Shown here piece after piece: positions 7,513-15,545 of a DNA stretch of 64,000 nt. The stretch's first letter is position 1; each line of letters begins with the position of its first letter. Below the pieces are notes generated by a model. It ran no database searches. It was given only the letters and a program-made list of their open reading frames with translations, and was not told the origin of the DNA. Origin of the DNA: Planctomycetaceae bacterium (GTDB lineage: Bacteria > Planctomycetota > Planctomycetia > Planctomycetales > Planctomycetaceae); the NCBI GenBank assembly GCA_021732785.1, contig JAKFUG010000002.1:62001-126000 (forward strand). The letters are read 5' to 3'. A program made the translations under genes and the position numbers.

Positions 7513-8577
7513 ATGCCGACTGAATTTGGATTGCTGGAACGTCTCCGCCGGTTGAACGACCCGGAAATCGGGCGGTCGCTGGGTGAACTCGACATGTTGA
7601 AGGGAGCGACGATCACCCCCGCCGGGACGACGGTCCGCGTCGAACTCCCGACCCCGGCGTATCCCGGCCGCGAACGGATTACGACCGCGATTCAGCAGGC
7701 GCTCGCCGAAGTCTCCGATGTTGGTCCGGTGTCGGTCGCGTTCACCGCGGTCACCAAGGGGAAAAACACCGGCGGTTCGATCGGGCTGAAAGTGAAGAAT
7801 GTCGTCGCCGTCGGCAGCGGCAAGGGGGGCGTGGGCAAGAGCACCGTCGCCGCGACGCTGGCTTACGGACTGAAAACGTTGGGTGCATCCGTCGGGTTGA
7901 TGGACGCCGATGTGTACGGTCCCAGCATTCCCCACATGGTCGGCGGCGGCGGGTTGCCCGCGGCGGTGAAGCACACATTACCCAACGGCGAGACGATGGA
8001 CCGCATCGTGCCGGTGGAAGTCGATGGGGTCAAAGTCATCTCGATGGGTTATTTCCTGAAACCCGATCAGGCGGTGATCTGGCGCGGGCCGTTGCTGCAC
8101 CGCGCGATCACGCAGTTCCTCAAAGATACGGACTGGGGCGAACTCGATTACCTTATCATCGATCTGCCGCCCGGCACCGGCGATGTGTCGCTGACGATTT
8201 CGCAACTGCTCGGCCTCGCTGGGGCGATTGTCGTCTGCACTCCCCAACAGGTGGCGTTGCTCGATGCGCTGAAGGCGATCAGTATGTACCGGCAGGTGAA
8301 GATTCCGCTGCTCGGCATTGTGGAAAACATGACGGGCGAAATCTTCGGCCGCGGCGGGGCTCAGCAGACGGCGATCACGCAGGGGATTCCGTTCCTCGGC
8401 GAGATTCCCATCGAAGCGCAAATCCGCGTCCGCGGTGACGAAGGCCGGATCGCAAGCCTGTTCAACGACGACAGCCCGGCGCGGCCACATCTGCTGCACA
8501 TGTGCCAGCGCGCGGCGATGGAGATCGCGAAGAGTTTGTTGTCGACGCCAAGTTTGCCGACATTGGAGATTTTGTAG
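7513..8577 (+). CDS. Mrp/NBP35-type P-loop ATPase (iron-sulfur carrier family)
   Basis: The 354-residue protein has an N-terminal MIP18/DUF59 domain (NDPEIGRSLGELDML near residue 15) joined to a deviant Walker A P-loop domain (GSGKGGVGKST near residue 100, LMDADVYGPS, and LIIDLPPGTGD near residue 218). Members of this family (ApbC/Mrp) bind and transfer [4Fe-4S] clusters to apoproteins in the cytoplasm. After the conserved VENMTG the usual metal-binding Cys-x-x-Cys of ApbC is absent: the text reads EIFGRGGAQQTA. The cluster function of this copy is therefore open. It is convergent with the spherulin-like gene across a family A hairpin. Confidence 0.9.
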   Translation: MPTEFGLLERLRRLNDPEIGRSLGELDMLKGATITPAGTTVRVELPTPAYPGRERITTAIQQALAEVSDVGPVSVAFTAVTKGKNTGGSIGLKVKNVVAVGSGKGGVGKSTVAATLAYGLKTLGASVGLMDADVYGPSIPHMVGGGGLPAAVKHTLPNGETMDRIVPVEVDGVKVISMGYFLKPDQAVIWRGPLLHRAITQFLKDTDWGELDYLIIDLPPGTGDVSLTISQLLGLAGAIVVCTPQQVALLDALKAISMYRQVKIPLLGIVENMTGEIFGRGGAQQTAITQGIPFLGEIPIEAQIRVRGDEGRIASLFNDDSPARPHLLHMCQRAAMEIAKSLLSTPSLPTLEIL

Positions 8578-8599
8578 ACGAATCGATGATGAAAATCTC

Positions 8600-8669
8600 C
8601 TCGCTTGCGCTTCGCAGATCTCAAGACTCGCGTAAACGAAAGTCTTGGGATCCGCGAAGCGCAAGCGAG
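8600..8669. repeat. family A palindrome between convergent genes
   Basis: The arms 8600-8628 and 8641-8669 are inverted copies with core CGCTTGCGCTTCGC followed by a GATC/CCAGACT-like tip. They fill the gap between the convergent Mrp and spherulin-like genes. Either strand could fold into a long hairpin that stops transcription from both sides, though no U-run follows. The same core recurs near 9575, 14148, 28832, 38467, 45655 and 63903. Confidence 0.75.
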
Positions 8670-8675
8670 AAATGA

Positions 8676-9539
8676 TTACTTCTCCAGCGCCTCGAACATC
8701 GTTTCGAGGTACTTCGGCAAGCTGTCCCACGGATTGTCTTTCTTCACATCGACAAAGACATCGTCCGTGACATACACCCAGCGGACATATTTCTTGATCC
8801 GCGCGAATTCGGCGGCATCGAACTTCGGGCGGGTGTGGACCAATACGCACCTTGTCCACGGCGGGTAGTCCGCATAACCGCCGAAGTAGTCCCCCTTGAT
8901 CGCGGCTTCGGTGGGATATTCGGCTCCTTCGTGAACCACAATCACGTCGGCGACATCGCCCGCGAAAAACCGTTCCGGCGTGGCGGTACCGGGGTTCGCA
9001 ACCGTCGGCCACATTCCTTTTTGCGTCGCGAACTGCCGATAGGATTTCTGTTGCACGACCGCGGCGGGCGTGTCTTCGTAGAGCATTTCATCGAAAAAGA
9101 CGCCCTGAATTTTCGGATACAGCTTCTGCCACGTGCCGAGATCATCCCGCACCGCCTGTGGCCCGCGCTTGCCGTATTCCGTTGAGACGTACCCCAGCGT
9201 CACGATGCCCGCGCCGTGCAGACGGTCAATCGCTTTCACATAGTTCGCATCGACCTCCTTGCCCGGACCGGAATCGGGATTGACGATCGCCCACACCGGC
9301 ACGCGGGGATGCGATTTCTTCAAGTCGATCAGCCGATTCCATGCCGGATTGGTGTGGATGTTCTCCGGGTAGAGATACAGCGGGACGAGCAACCCCGTCG
9401 GCTGATTCGCGAGTTCGGCAAACCGCTGCGCATCGCGCAGGCGCTTCATCGCATCGAGAGTCTCGCGCGGGCTGGATTCTTGCGCTGTCGCGGAGGCGAT
9501 GAAGAAGAGCACGACCGCAAACGGGCGGATAAAAGACAT
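8676..9539 (-). CDS. spherulation-specific family 4-like secreted protein
   Basis: This is a 287-residue protein from the ATG at 9539. That choice gives an immediate signal peptide (MSFIRPFAVVLFFIASATA). The mature part has the spherulin-4 pattern: a TIM-barrel-like start PTGLLVPLYLYP, then VWAIVNPDSGPG, VTLGYVSTEYGKR, and IQGVFFDEM with its acidic pair. Related proteins include predicted glycoside-hydrolase-like exported enzymes, some active on galactosaminogalactan; the activity here is unproven. The longer frame to 9620 reads through a half copy of repeat family A and is rejected. It lies between two repeat elements and is downstream of pckA on the same strand. Confidence 0.85.
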   Translation of the reverse strand: MSFIRPFAVVLFFIASATAQESSPRETLDAMKRLRDAQRFAELANQPTGLLVPLYLYPENIHTNPAWNRLIDLKKSHPRVPVWAIVNPDSGPGKEVDANYVKAIDRLHGAGIVTLGYVSTEYGKRGPQAVRDDLGTWQKLYPKIQGVFFDEMLYEDTPAAVVQQKSYRQFATQKGMWPTVANPGTATPERFFAGDVADVIVVHEGAEYPTEAAIKGDYFGGYADYPPWTRCVLVHTRPKFDAAEFARIKKYVRWVYVTDDVFVDVKKDNPWDSLPKYLETMFEALEK

Positions 9540-9574
9540 CGCGGTGGTTCTTTCGGATAAGTTGGGCGTCGGTG

Positions 9575-9598
9575 ATCCCGCAAAGCGCAAGCGGGTAG
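9575..9598. repeat. family A half-element
   Basis: CCCGCAAAGCGCAAGCGGG is one arm of the family A palindrome with a small internal inverted repeat. It lies upstream of the spherulin-like gene and downstream of pckA. No second arm is seen. Confidence 0.55.
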
Positions 9599-9615
9599 AG
9601 ACATTTCTTCTGACT

Positions 9616-9636
9616 CTCAACCCTCAACCCTCAACC
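9616..9636. repeat. three tandem CTCAACC heptamers
   Basis: Three exact copies of the heptamer CTCAACC end four bases before the pckA stop codon on the complementary strand. A degenerate continuation follows. This is a short slippage-prone tract with no obvious function. Confidence 0.7.
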
Positions 9637-9640
9637 ACTT

Positions 9641-11218
9641 TCAACCATCCATCGCACCCAACGGTCCGCCCGATTGCATCGCGTCGTAGTTCCGCTGGAA
9701 CGACTCCGCGAGTTTCTTTGCCGTGATGTCGTAGGCGTTCGGATCCATCCACGTGTTGCGGGGAATCAGCATTTCGTCCGGAACACCCGGGCAACGGGTC
9801 ACGATGTTGAAGCCGAAGATGGAATCGGCCTGCGTCGGGGCATCTTTGAGCGAGCCGTTGTGGATCGCATCGACGATGGCCCGCGTGTAGGCGAGTTTCA
9901 TCCGCTGGCCGACGCCGTAGGCTCCGCCGGACCACCCCGTGTTCACGAGCCACACATTCGCATGATGTCGCTGCACCTTCTCGGCCAGCAGCTCGGCATA
10001 CTTGTTCGGATGCCAGACGAGAAACGGCCCCCCAAAGCAGGGTGAGAACGTCGCCTGCGGTTCCGTGACGCCCATCTCCGTCCCGGCGACTTTCGCCGTG
10101 TAACCGTTGACGAAGTGGAACATCGCCTGCTCGGGTGTCAGTCGCGACACCGGGGGCAGCACGCCGAAGGCATCGCAGGTGAGAAAGATGACGTCGGACG
10201 GATGCCCGGCCATGCACGGGAGTTGCGCATTGGGCATGTGCTCGATCGGATATGCCCCGCGCGTGTTCTGCGTGATCGTCGCATTGTCGAAATCGACATG
10301 ATGATGAGCGCTGTCATACACGACGTTTTCGAGGACTGCGCCGAATTTCAAGGCGGCGAAAATTTCCGGCTCACGCTCCCGCGACAGATAGATCGCCTTG
10401 GCGTAGCAACCCCCTTCGACGTTGAAGATGCCGTCGTCGCTCCAGCAATGTTCATCATCACCAATCAGTTTTCGCTTCGGATCCGCCGACAGCGTGGTCT
10501 TGCCGGTTCCCGACAACCCGAACAGCACGCTGCTTTTGCCGGTCGCGGGGTCTGCCGTCGCGGAGCAGTGCATCGAGAGCACGTTCTTCGCGGGCATCAG
10601 ATAATTCATGATCGTGAAGACGCCCTTCTTCATTTCGCCAGCGTATTCGGTGCCGAGAATTACGAGCTCGCCCAACTCGAAGGAGACGTCCACCGTGGTG
10701 CTGGAGGTCATTCCCGTGGTGAAGCGATTCGCGGGAAATTGACCCGCGTTGTAGATCACAAAGTCGGGTGTCCCGAACGATTTGAGTTCCTCGTCGGTCG
10801 GGCGAATGAGCATGTTGTGCATGAACAGCGCGTGATAGGGGCGCGAACAAATCACCCGCACCTTCAGCCGATACTTCGGATCCCAACCGGCAAAAGCGTC
10901 GATCACGTACAACCGATCGCGCGTGTTGAGGTAATCCTTGGCCCGTTCGCGGTTGATCATGAACGTCAACTCGTCGAGCGGGAAGTTGACCGGACCCCAC
11001 CAGACGTTGTCTTCGCTGCCCGTGTGCCGGACAACGCGTTTGTCCTTCGGCGACCGGCCGGTTTTTTCGCCGGAATAGGCAATCAGCGCCCCGCTGTCGG
11101 CGATCGTGGTTCCCGGTTCGTGACGGATCGCTTCTTCGTACAGTCGTGAAGGGGCTGGGTTTCGCAGGACGTTTTTGACAAGAATCCCATGCAGGGAAAG
11201 ATCGATGGCAGCGCTCAT
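9641..11218 (-). CDS. pckA: phosphoenolpyruvate carboxykinase (ATP)
   Basis: The enzyme converts oxaloacetate and ATP to PEP, CO2 and ADP at the entry to gluconeogenesis. From the ATG at 11218 the protein has 525 residues, the normal length; an upstream in-frame start at 11272 adds only a basic leader. Motifs are the kinase-1a loop LFGLSGTGKTTLSADP near residue 232, the metal and ATP loop IGDDEHCWSDDG shortly after, and FRRNY-like and GWSGGAYGVG segments near the C-terminus. It is a single-gene unit. The presence of the ATP-type enzyme fits a heterotroph that makes sugars from organic acids. Confidence 0.95.
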   Translation of the reverse strand: MSAAIDLSLHGILVKNVLRNPAPSRLYEEAIRHEPGTTIADSGALIAYSGEKTGRSPKDKRVVRHTGSEDNVWWGPVNFPLDELTFMINRERAKDYLNTRDRLYVIDAFAGWDPKYRLKVRVICSRPYHALFMHNMLIRPTDEELKSFGTPDFVIYNAGQFPANRFTTGMTSSTTVDVSFELGELVILGTEYAGEMKKGVFTIMNYLMPAKNVLSMHCSATADPATGKSSVLFGLSGTGKTTLSADPKRKLIGDDEHCWSDDGIFNVEGGCYAKAIYLSREREPEIFAALKFGAVLENVVYDSAHHHVDFDNATITQNTRGAYPIEHMPNAQLPCMAGHPSDVIFLTCDAFGVLPPVSRLTPEQAMFHFVNGYTAKVAGTEMGVTEPQATFSPCFGGPFLVWHPNKYAELLAEKVQRHHANVWLVNTGWSGGAYGVGQRMKLAYTRAIVDAIHNGSLKDAPTQADSIFGFNIVTRCPGVPDEMLIPRNTWMDPNAYDITAKKLAESFQRNYDAMQSGGPLGAMDG

Positions 11219-11357
11219 GATGAGACTCGAAGTGGAAAGGCGGCTCCGTCCAGACCGACGCGCTTCGGCCACGGCGGATATCGTGACAGAACGGTATTAG
11301 CACGTCCACGCTATTCGGTGTGCATCCCAGATTGGGGAAAGCCTGAACCATCAGGGC

Positions 11358-11654
11358 TTATTGACGCGACCGCCAGGTTGATGGATCGCGTGAGGTGTGA
11401 AACACGGAAAGAATATCGATCTGAAGGGGATTGACCTGAAAATAGACGGCGTAGGGAAACCTTTGAAGGATCGCCTCACGGATTCCGTCTTCGACAATGG
11501 GATAGCGATCGGGTTGGCTGGCGATCAATCCCAGCACTCGACGGACCTCGTGAATGAATTCCGTCCCCAGTCCCGATTGCTCTTTGTCATACCAATCGGC
11601 CGCAGAATCGAACTCGACTTGGGCGATGCGACGAAAGAGGATCGGTCGGCTCAT
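11358..11654 (-). CDS. ParE/RelE-type toxin
   Basis: The 98-residue basic protein begins at the ATG at 11654, which overlaps the antitoxin stop in the arrangement ATGA. Features of the ParE/RelE superfamily are visible: a long helical pair at the start (VEFDSAADWYDKEQSGLGTEF), then ILQRFPYAVYFQV and a final strand with ISVFHTSRDPSTW. Such toxins act on DNA gyrase (ParE) or on ribosome-bound mRNA (RelE); which one applies cannot be decided by eye. An upstream start at 11699 would overlap the antitoxin heavily and is not needed. Confidence 0.85.
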   Translation of the reverse strand: MSRPILFRRIAQVEFDSAADWYDKEQSGLGTEFIHEVRRVLGLIASQPDRYPIVEDGIREAILQRFPYAVYFQVNPLQIDILSVFHTSRDPSTWRSRQ

Positions 11655-11884
11655 CGCTTCTGCATTCGTGCCAGAGCCTCCCGCTCGACCTGCTCCCAAG
11701 GGACACCGTCATGGGGATTGGCGTCTGCGTCCTCACGACGGCGACGTAACTCTTGCCGTTGTTCATCGCTTAGTCGCATGGCCGAATTTTCCGCAGTAAT
11801 GCTTTCCCAGATTTCATGTACCAATTCGAGCCGCTCTTCAATCGACAGCCGGTCGATGCCGAGGGATTCCATCGTGACGGGCAT
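11651..11884 (-). CDS. antitoxin of addiction module (CHP02574-like)
   Basis: This 77-residue acidic, helical protein is translated just ahead of the ParE-type toxin and shares four bases with it. The N-terminal stretch LGIDRLSIEERLELVHEIWESI is typical of the small addiction-module proteins that pair with ParE-type toxins. The C-terminal half is strongly charged (DEQRQELRRRREDADANPHDGVPWEQV) and would be the toxin-wrapping tail. It probably autoregulates this two-gene operon. The sequence is intact, unlike the vapC module at the left end. Confidence 0.85.
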   Translation of the reverse strand: MPVTMESLGIDRLSIEERLELVHEIWESITAENSAMRLSDEQRQELRRRREDADANPHDGVPWEQVEREALARMQKR

Positions 11885-12293
11885 GGGTGACCTCCCAAGG
11901 AGAAACAGATGACCTCCAGAATATCAAAAACTTCGTCCGAGGGGCATCTTTTTCCGGCAGCGGAGAACTGCTCGTTTCTGGTACCGCGGGGATTCTTTGC
12001 CGTTTCCACGAAGTTTACGGATTGTTCGGATTGCAGGGGCACCGAATTGCGTCCGGCGGGAATCCGTGCTTGACCGGCGTTTCCCGGCAGGCCTATCATC
12101 TTATTGCAGGATCACGCTTTACGCTGTGGTGCCGGGCATGCAGCCGTGGTGGTCGTTGAGGGCGTTGTAAACCTCGACGGCCCTACGATCGGCCGGAACT
12201 CTCGACTGTTTCATTGTTTGCTGCGACCACCATCAGGTTGTCGCCGTCCGCAACCGATATCAGCCGACAGCGCATACGGTGAGGAGCAGGCAG
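11885..12293. other. 409-bp gap without a recognisable gene
   Basis: The gap lies between divergent genes (the antitoxin leftward, the coiled-coil protein rightward), so it must hold both promoters, but I cannot place them with confidence. The frames across it have no recognisable domain. A GAGGAG ribosome-binding site lies near 12282, ahead of the ATG at 12294. Confidence 0.5.
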
Positions 12294-13163
12294 ATGAATG
12301 TTTGGGGCAAGGTTCTCGCGGTGATGGTGGTGGCCGCCGGTTTGGCGAGCATGGTCCTCACGGCCAAGTTCATCACGGTGCGCAATAGCTGGACGGCGAA
12401 GACGCAGGCGTTCGCCAAGAATTACGCCGATGCGGCCAAGCAGACGCGGGAAGCGGCCGAGCAGCGTCAACTGGTGCTGCATGAACTCGAACGGATGAAC
12501 CGCGAATGGGGCTCCGACTTCCGGGCCGCGGGCGGGGTCCCGACGCAAGTCCTCAATCCGGCCGACGGTAAACTCGAAGTCCAGCTCGGCATGGGTGCGG
12601 GACTGCAAGAGAAACAACTCGTCCACGGTTTTGAGATCAAGGCCGATGGAACGTCGATTTATCGCGGTCCGTATTTCGTCTTCGGTCCGCCGCAGGCCGA
12701 GCGATCCGCAATGACCCCCTCGTGGCGAATTCGTCCCGGTGAAACGGCCGAATGGCAAGCCGGTCGGTGGCGGTGGCGCAGCAGCATTCCGTCCGGCTAC
12801 TCCCAGCAATTCGATAAGCTGATGGGCGACTTCACGCGATCGGACGAAGCCTTCGCCGACCGGAATGCGAGCATTGTCATTCAGGACAAACTGATCGCCG
12901 ACGCCACGCTGGCATTGCAACGACGCCAAGCGGAACTCGTGGGCGGGGAAGAACTTCCCAAGGACGAAGCCATCCCGGCCGAATTCCGCCTGGGGCTGGT
13001 GTCGACACTGGAAGCCACCGAAGAAGAACGGAACAGTGTGCTGTTGGAGATCGATGCCCTCCGGCGGCAGGTTCGTGCTGCTCGCGACGCCGTCGTCCAA
13101 TTGCAGCAGGAGAACGTCGTCCTGACGCAGAAACTCCCCGCGGGAACGCCGTACGAAAAGTAA
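12294..13163 (+). CDS. membrane-anchored coiled-coil protein of unknown function
   Basis: The 289-residue protein has a single N-terminal membrane segment (VLAVMVVAAGLASMVLTA, residues 5-22), then a helical region rich in Ala, Gln and Glu up to about residue 65, a beta-rich middle (QVLNPADGKLEVQLGMG, GTSIYRGPYFVFG), and a C-terminal coiled coil (EIDALRRQVRAARDAVVQLQQENVVL). I do not recognise a named family; the layout is common for planctomycete envelope proteins. The start at 12294 is preferred over the GTG at 12279 because GAGGAG lies directly ahead of it. It is followed 79 bases later by the rhomboid gene on the same strand and may be cotranscribed with it. Confidence 0.75.
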   Translation: MNVWGKVLAVMVVAAGLASMVLTAKFITVRNSWTAKTQAFAKNYADAAKQTREAAEQRQLVLHELERMNREWGSDFRAAGGVPTQVLNPADGKLEVQLGMGAGLQEKQLVHGFEIKADGTSIYRGPYFVFGPPQAERSAMTPSWRIRPGETAEWQAGRWRWRSSIPSGYSQQFDKLMGDFTRSDEAFADRNASIVIQDKLIADATLALQRRQAELVGGEELPKDEAIPAEFRLGLVSTLEATEEERNSVLLEIDALRRQVRAARDAVVQLQQENVVLTQKLPAGTPYEK

Positions 13164-13242
13164 GCTCCTCTGTTGACGAAGAAACTCAGGGGCCACATGC
13201 TCTGAGTTGTGTGTCTTTGCCCCACGGAGGAGCAGGCCCGGC

Positions 13243-14145
13243 ATGGGGCTCGCCAATCGCGATTATTTCCGCGACGAAGAACGGCGCTATGGCGGCGGCG
13301 GGGGCGATTTCCTCGCCGACACGCCGACCGTGCGGTTGATGATCGTGCTTACGGTCGTCGTCTTCTTTTTGCAATTGTTGATCACGCGCCCGGCGAGTGC
13401 ATTCGGGGGGGGCATGCGTGAGTCCCTCATTGACGAGTGGTTCGCCCTCAGGGTCGATGCCGTTTTGCACGGTCAGGTCTGGCGGCTGGTGACCTATGCC
13501 TTTCTGCACTCGCGGTACGACATCTGGCACCTCTTGTGGAACATGCTGGGGGTCTGGTTTTTCGGCACTACGCTCGAACGGATGTACGGCAGCCGCGAAT
13601 TCCTTTGGTTCTATCTCACGGCAGCCGCGTTTGGTGGCGTCGCGCATGTCCTGTGGGGAATCGCGTTTCCGGGCGGGCCGGTCATCGGTGCCTCCGGGGT
13701 CGATATGGCCATCGCCATGTTATATGCGATCCATTATCCCCGGCAGCAGATCTGGTTCTTCGGTCTCATTCCCATCGAGATGCGCTTTCTGGTGGCGTTC
13801 TACGTCATCATTGATTTGCACCCGGTGATGCTGGCGCTCGGTGGCGAGGACATGATGAGCCACATTGCCCACGTCGTGCATCTCGCGGGGTTGCTCTACG
13901 GCTGGCTGTACTACCACTACAACATCCGCTGGGAACGTTTGGGCGATACGCTTGCTGGCCGCTGGACGAACATGCGCGCCCGGCGAAAGTTCAAGGTGTA
14001 TCGCCCCGAACCGGAACCGGACAACCTGGAAGCGGAACTCGATCGCATCCTCGCGAAAATCAGCGAGCAAGGAACCGGCAGCCTCACCCCGCGCGAACAA
14101 GCCACCCTCGCAAAAGCCAGCGAAGCGTATAAAAAGAAACTCTGA
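13243..14145 (+). CDS. rhomboid-family intramembrane serine protease
   Basis: The 300-residue protein has about six membrane segments. The catalytic serine lies in VIGASGVDMA near residue 150 (the GxSG motif), and the partner histidine is in HVVHLAGLLYGW near residue 215. HLLWNMLGVWFFG near residue 95 is the conserved HxxxN-type loop. A cytoplasmic tail of about 70 residues ends with a short domain (LDRILAKISEQGTGSLTPREQ) seen on many rhomboids of this group. A GGAGGA precedes the start at 13243. The upstream in-frame ATG at 13207 is less likely. It is convergent with the LeuA-like gene across a family A hairpin. Confidence 0.9.
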   Translation: MGLANRDYFRDEERRYGGGGGDFLADTPTVRLMIVLTVVVFFLQLLITRPASAFGGGMRESLIDEWFALRVDAVLHGQVWRLVTYAFLHSRYDIWHLLWNMLGVWFFGTTLERMYGSREFLWFYLTAAAFGGVAHVLWGIAFPGGPVIGASGVDMAIAMLYAIHYPRQQIWFFGLIPIEMRFLVAFYVIIDLHPVMLALGGEDMMSHIAHVVHLAGLLYGWLYYHYNIRWERLGDTLAGRWTNMRARRKFKVYRPEPEPDNLEAELDRILAKISEQGTGSLTPREQATLAKASEAYKKKL

Positions 14146-14147
14146 CG

Positions 14148-14217
14148 CGCTTGCGCTTTGCAGGATCCCAGGACTCCCTATCCACCATGAGTCCTGGGAC
14201 CCTGCAAAGCGCAAACG
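14148..14217. repeat. family A palindrome between convergent genes
   Basis: The arms 14148-14175 and 14190-14217 are inverted copies of the CGCTTGCGCTTTGCAGGATC core with a CCAGGACT tip. The element begins three bases after the rhomboid stop and ends ten bases before the stop of the opposing gene. It could act as a bidirectional terminator, but no T tract is present. Confidence 0.75.
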
Positions 14218-14226
14218 CCAAGGCAA

Positions 14227-15450
14227 TCAACCACCTGTTGCGAGTTCCCGCACCAAGGTGTCGTCCAGAATCACGCCCTTCGGCAGTTGCTTGATCCGTT
14301 CGAGCAGCACGCCAACATGCGTGTCATCGCTCGGCAACCCCAACTCGGCAAGCCGGTTCGAGACCGCCCGGCGACCGCTGTGGCGGCCGAGCACGAGTTC
14401 AATCTTCTCGGCCCCGACACGTTCCGGGCGAAACGGGAGATACGTGTCCGGGTTCTTGAGCAATCCATCCTGATGAATGCCCGCCTCGGTGGCGAAGATC
14501 GTTTGACCACAGACGGGTTTATTCGGCGCGGGTTTGATACCGGTGAGTCGTTGCACCAGATGACATAACGGCACTAGTTGCGTGGTATCGATCTTCGCTT
14601 TGCGGCCGTACTGATCGAAGTTGAGATCGAGGGCCATCGCGACTTCTTCGAGCGAGGCGTTGCCCGCCCGTTCGCCGATGCCGTTGACTGTACACTGCAC
14701 GACGTGGGCTCCCTCGGCAATGCACGCCAGCGTGTTCGCGACGGCAAGACCGAGGTCGTTATGAAAGTGGACGGCGACCAGCACGCGGTCGATATTCGGC
14801 ACGCCGTCCTGAATCCGCCGCAGAAAATCGCGGGCTTTTTCCGGGGTCAGCACACCGACGGTATCCGGGAACCCAATCGTGGTCGCCCCGGCGGCAATCG
14901 CCGTGCGGTACGCTTCGCATAGATACGGCAGTTCCGTGCGACTAGCGTCTTCCGGGCTGAAAGCGACGATCTCGAATTTCGACGCGGCATAACCGACGTT
15001 GTCTTCGATGATCCGCAGAATTTCGGTTTCGGTCTTTTGCAGTTTGAACTGCCGATGCAGCGGGCTGGTACCGACGAACAGCGACACCCCGCGCTTGTGG
15101 GCCGGTTGCCCGGCGAGAGCGCGGTCGGCGGCATCGACATCGCTTTTGACCGTGCGGCACAGCGCCGTAAGGACCGGGCGCTTCACCTTGCCAATCATCA
15201 TCCGAATGGCTTCGGCGTCCTGTTCGCTGGAAGCGGGGAAACCGGCGTCGAGCGAATGCACGCCCGCTTTTTCCAGCGCGAGCGCGATCTCCAATTTATC
15301 CGCCGGTTCGAGCGTCGCCCCGGGCATCTGCTCGCCGTCGCGCAAGGTCGTGTCGCTGAACAACACGGCCCCGGAGCGCTGGTGATGCTGCACGATCGCC
15401 CGCTTGATGGCCCCCTTCGCGCTCTTCGCCAGCCTCGCCAGAAACGACAT
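14227..15450 (-). CDS. 2-isopropylmalate synthase-like HMGL-family enzyme, short form
   Basis: The protein of 407 residues is a DRE-TIM metallolyase. [15 protein letters not shown] near residue 30 carries the divalent-metal Asp and catalytic Arg, [17 protein letters not shown] near residue 215 carries the metal-binding His-x-His, and [16 protein letters not shown] near residue 250 completes the signature. Family members condense acetyl-CoA with a 2-oxo acid. It lacks the C-terminal LeuA regulatory domain, so homocitrate, citramalate or isopropylmalate synthase are all possible. The start at 15450 has GAGG six bases upstream and begins at MSFLARL; an upstream in-frame start at 15504 would read into a repeat. 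Confidence 0.88.
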   Translation of the reverse strand: MSFLARLAKSAKGAIKRAIVQHHQRSGAVLFSDTTLRDGEQMPGATLEPADKLEIALALEKAGVHSLDAGFPASSEQDAEAIRMMIGKVKRPVLTALCRTVKSDVDAADRALAGQPAHKRGVSLFVGTSPLHRQFKLQKTETEILRIIEDNVGYAASKFEIVAFSPEDASRTELPYLCEAYRTAIAAGATTIGFPDTVGVLTPEKARDFLRRIQDGVPNIDRVLVAVHFHNDLGLAVANTLACIAEGAHVVQCTVNGIGERAGNASLEEVAMALDLNFDQYGRKAKIDTTQLVPLCHLVQRLTGIKPAPNKPVCGQTIFATEAGIHQDGLLKNPDTYLPFRPERVGAEKIELVLGRHSGRRAVSNRLAELGLPSDDTHVGVLLERIKQLPKGVILDDTLVRELATGG

Positions 15451-15471
15451 TGGGTCCTCAAACATCTCTTG

Positions 15472-15538
15472 TGAGCGGCACGGCGCTAGCCGCCGGTTCT
15501 TCAATTCGATACACCGGCGGCTAGCGCCGTGCCGCTCA
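15472..15538. repeat. palindromic element with 26-bp perfect arms
   Basis: The arms 15472-15497 and 15513-15538 are exact reverse complements built on GGCTAGCGCCGTGCCGCTCA. The element starts 22 bases upstream of the LeuA-like start and ends eight bases before the stop of the upstream thioredoxin-fold gene, both on the minus strand. It could terminate that gene. Its sequence is unrelated to family A. Confidence 0.8.
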
Positions 15539-15545
15539 GGAGATT

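Noticed and set aside
7209-7523. A 104-codon frame in the gap before the Mrp gene
   Set aside because: It is basic, has no motif and no ribosome-binding site, and competes with an equally poor frame on the other strand.
9616-9636. Tandem heptamers considered as a CRISPR or iteron array
   Set aside because: There are only three copies of seven bases with no spacers and no neighbouring cas or replication gene.
12183-13256. A 357-codon minus-strand frame opposite the coiled-coil protein
   Set aside because: The plus-strand frame has a ribosome-binding site, a membrane segment and a coiled coil; the minus frame has none of these.
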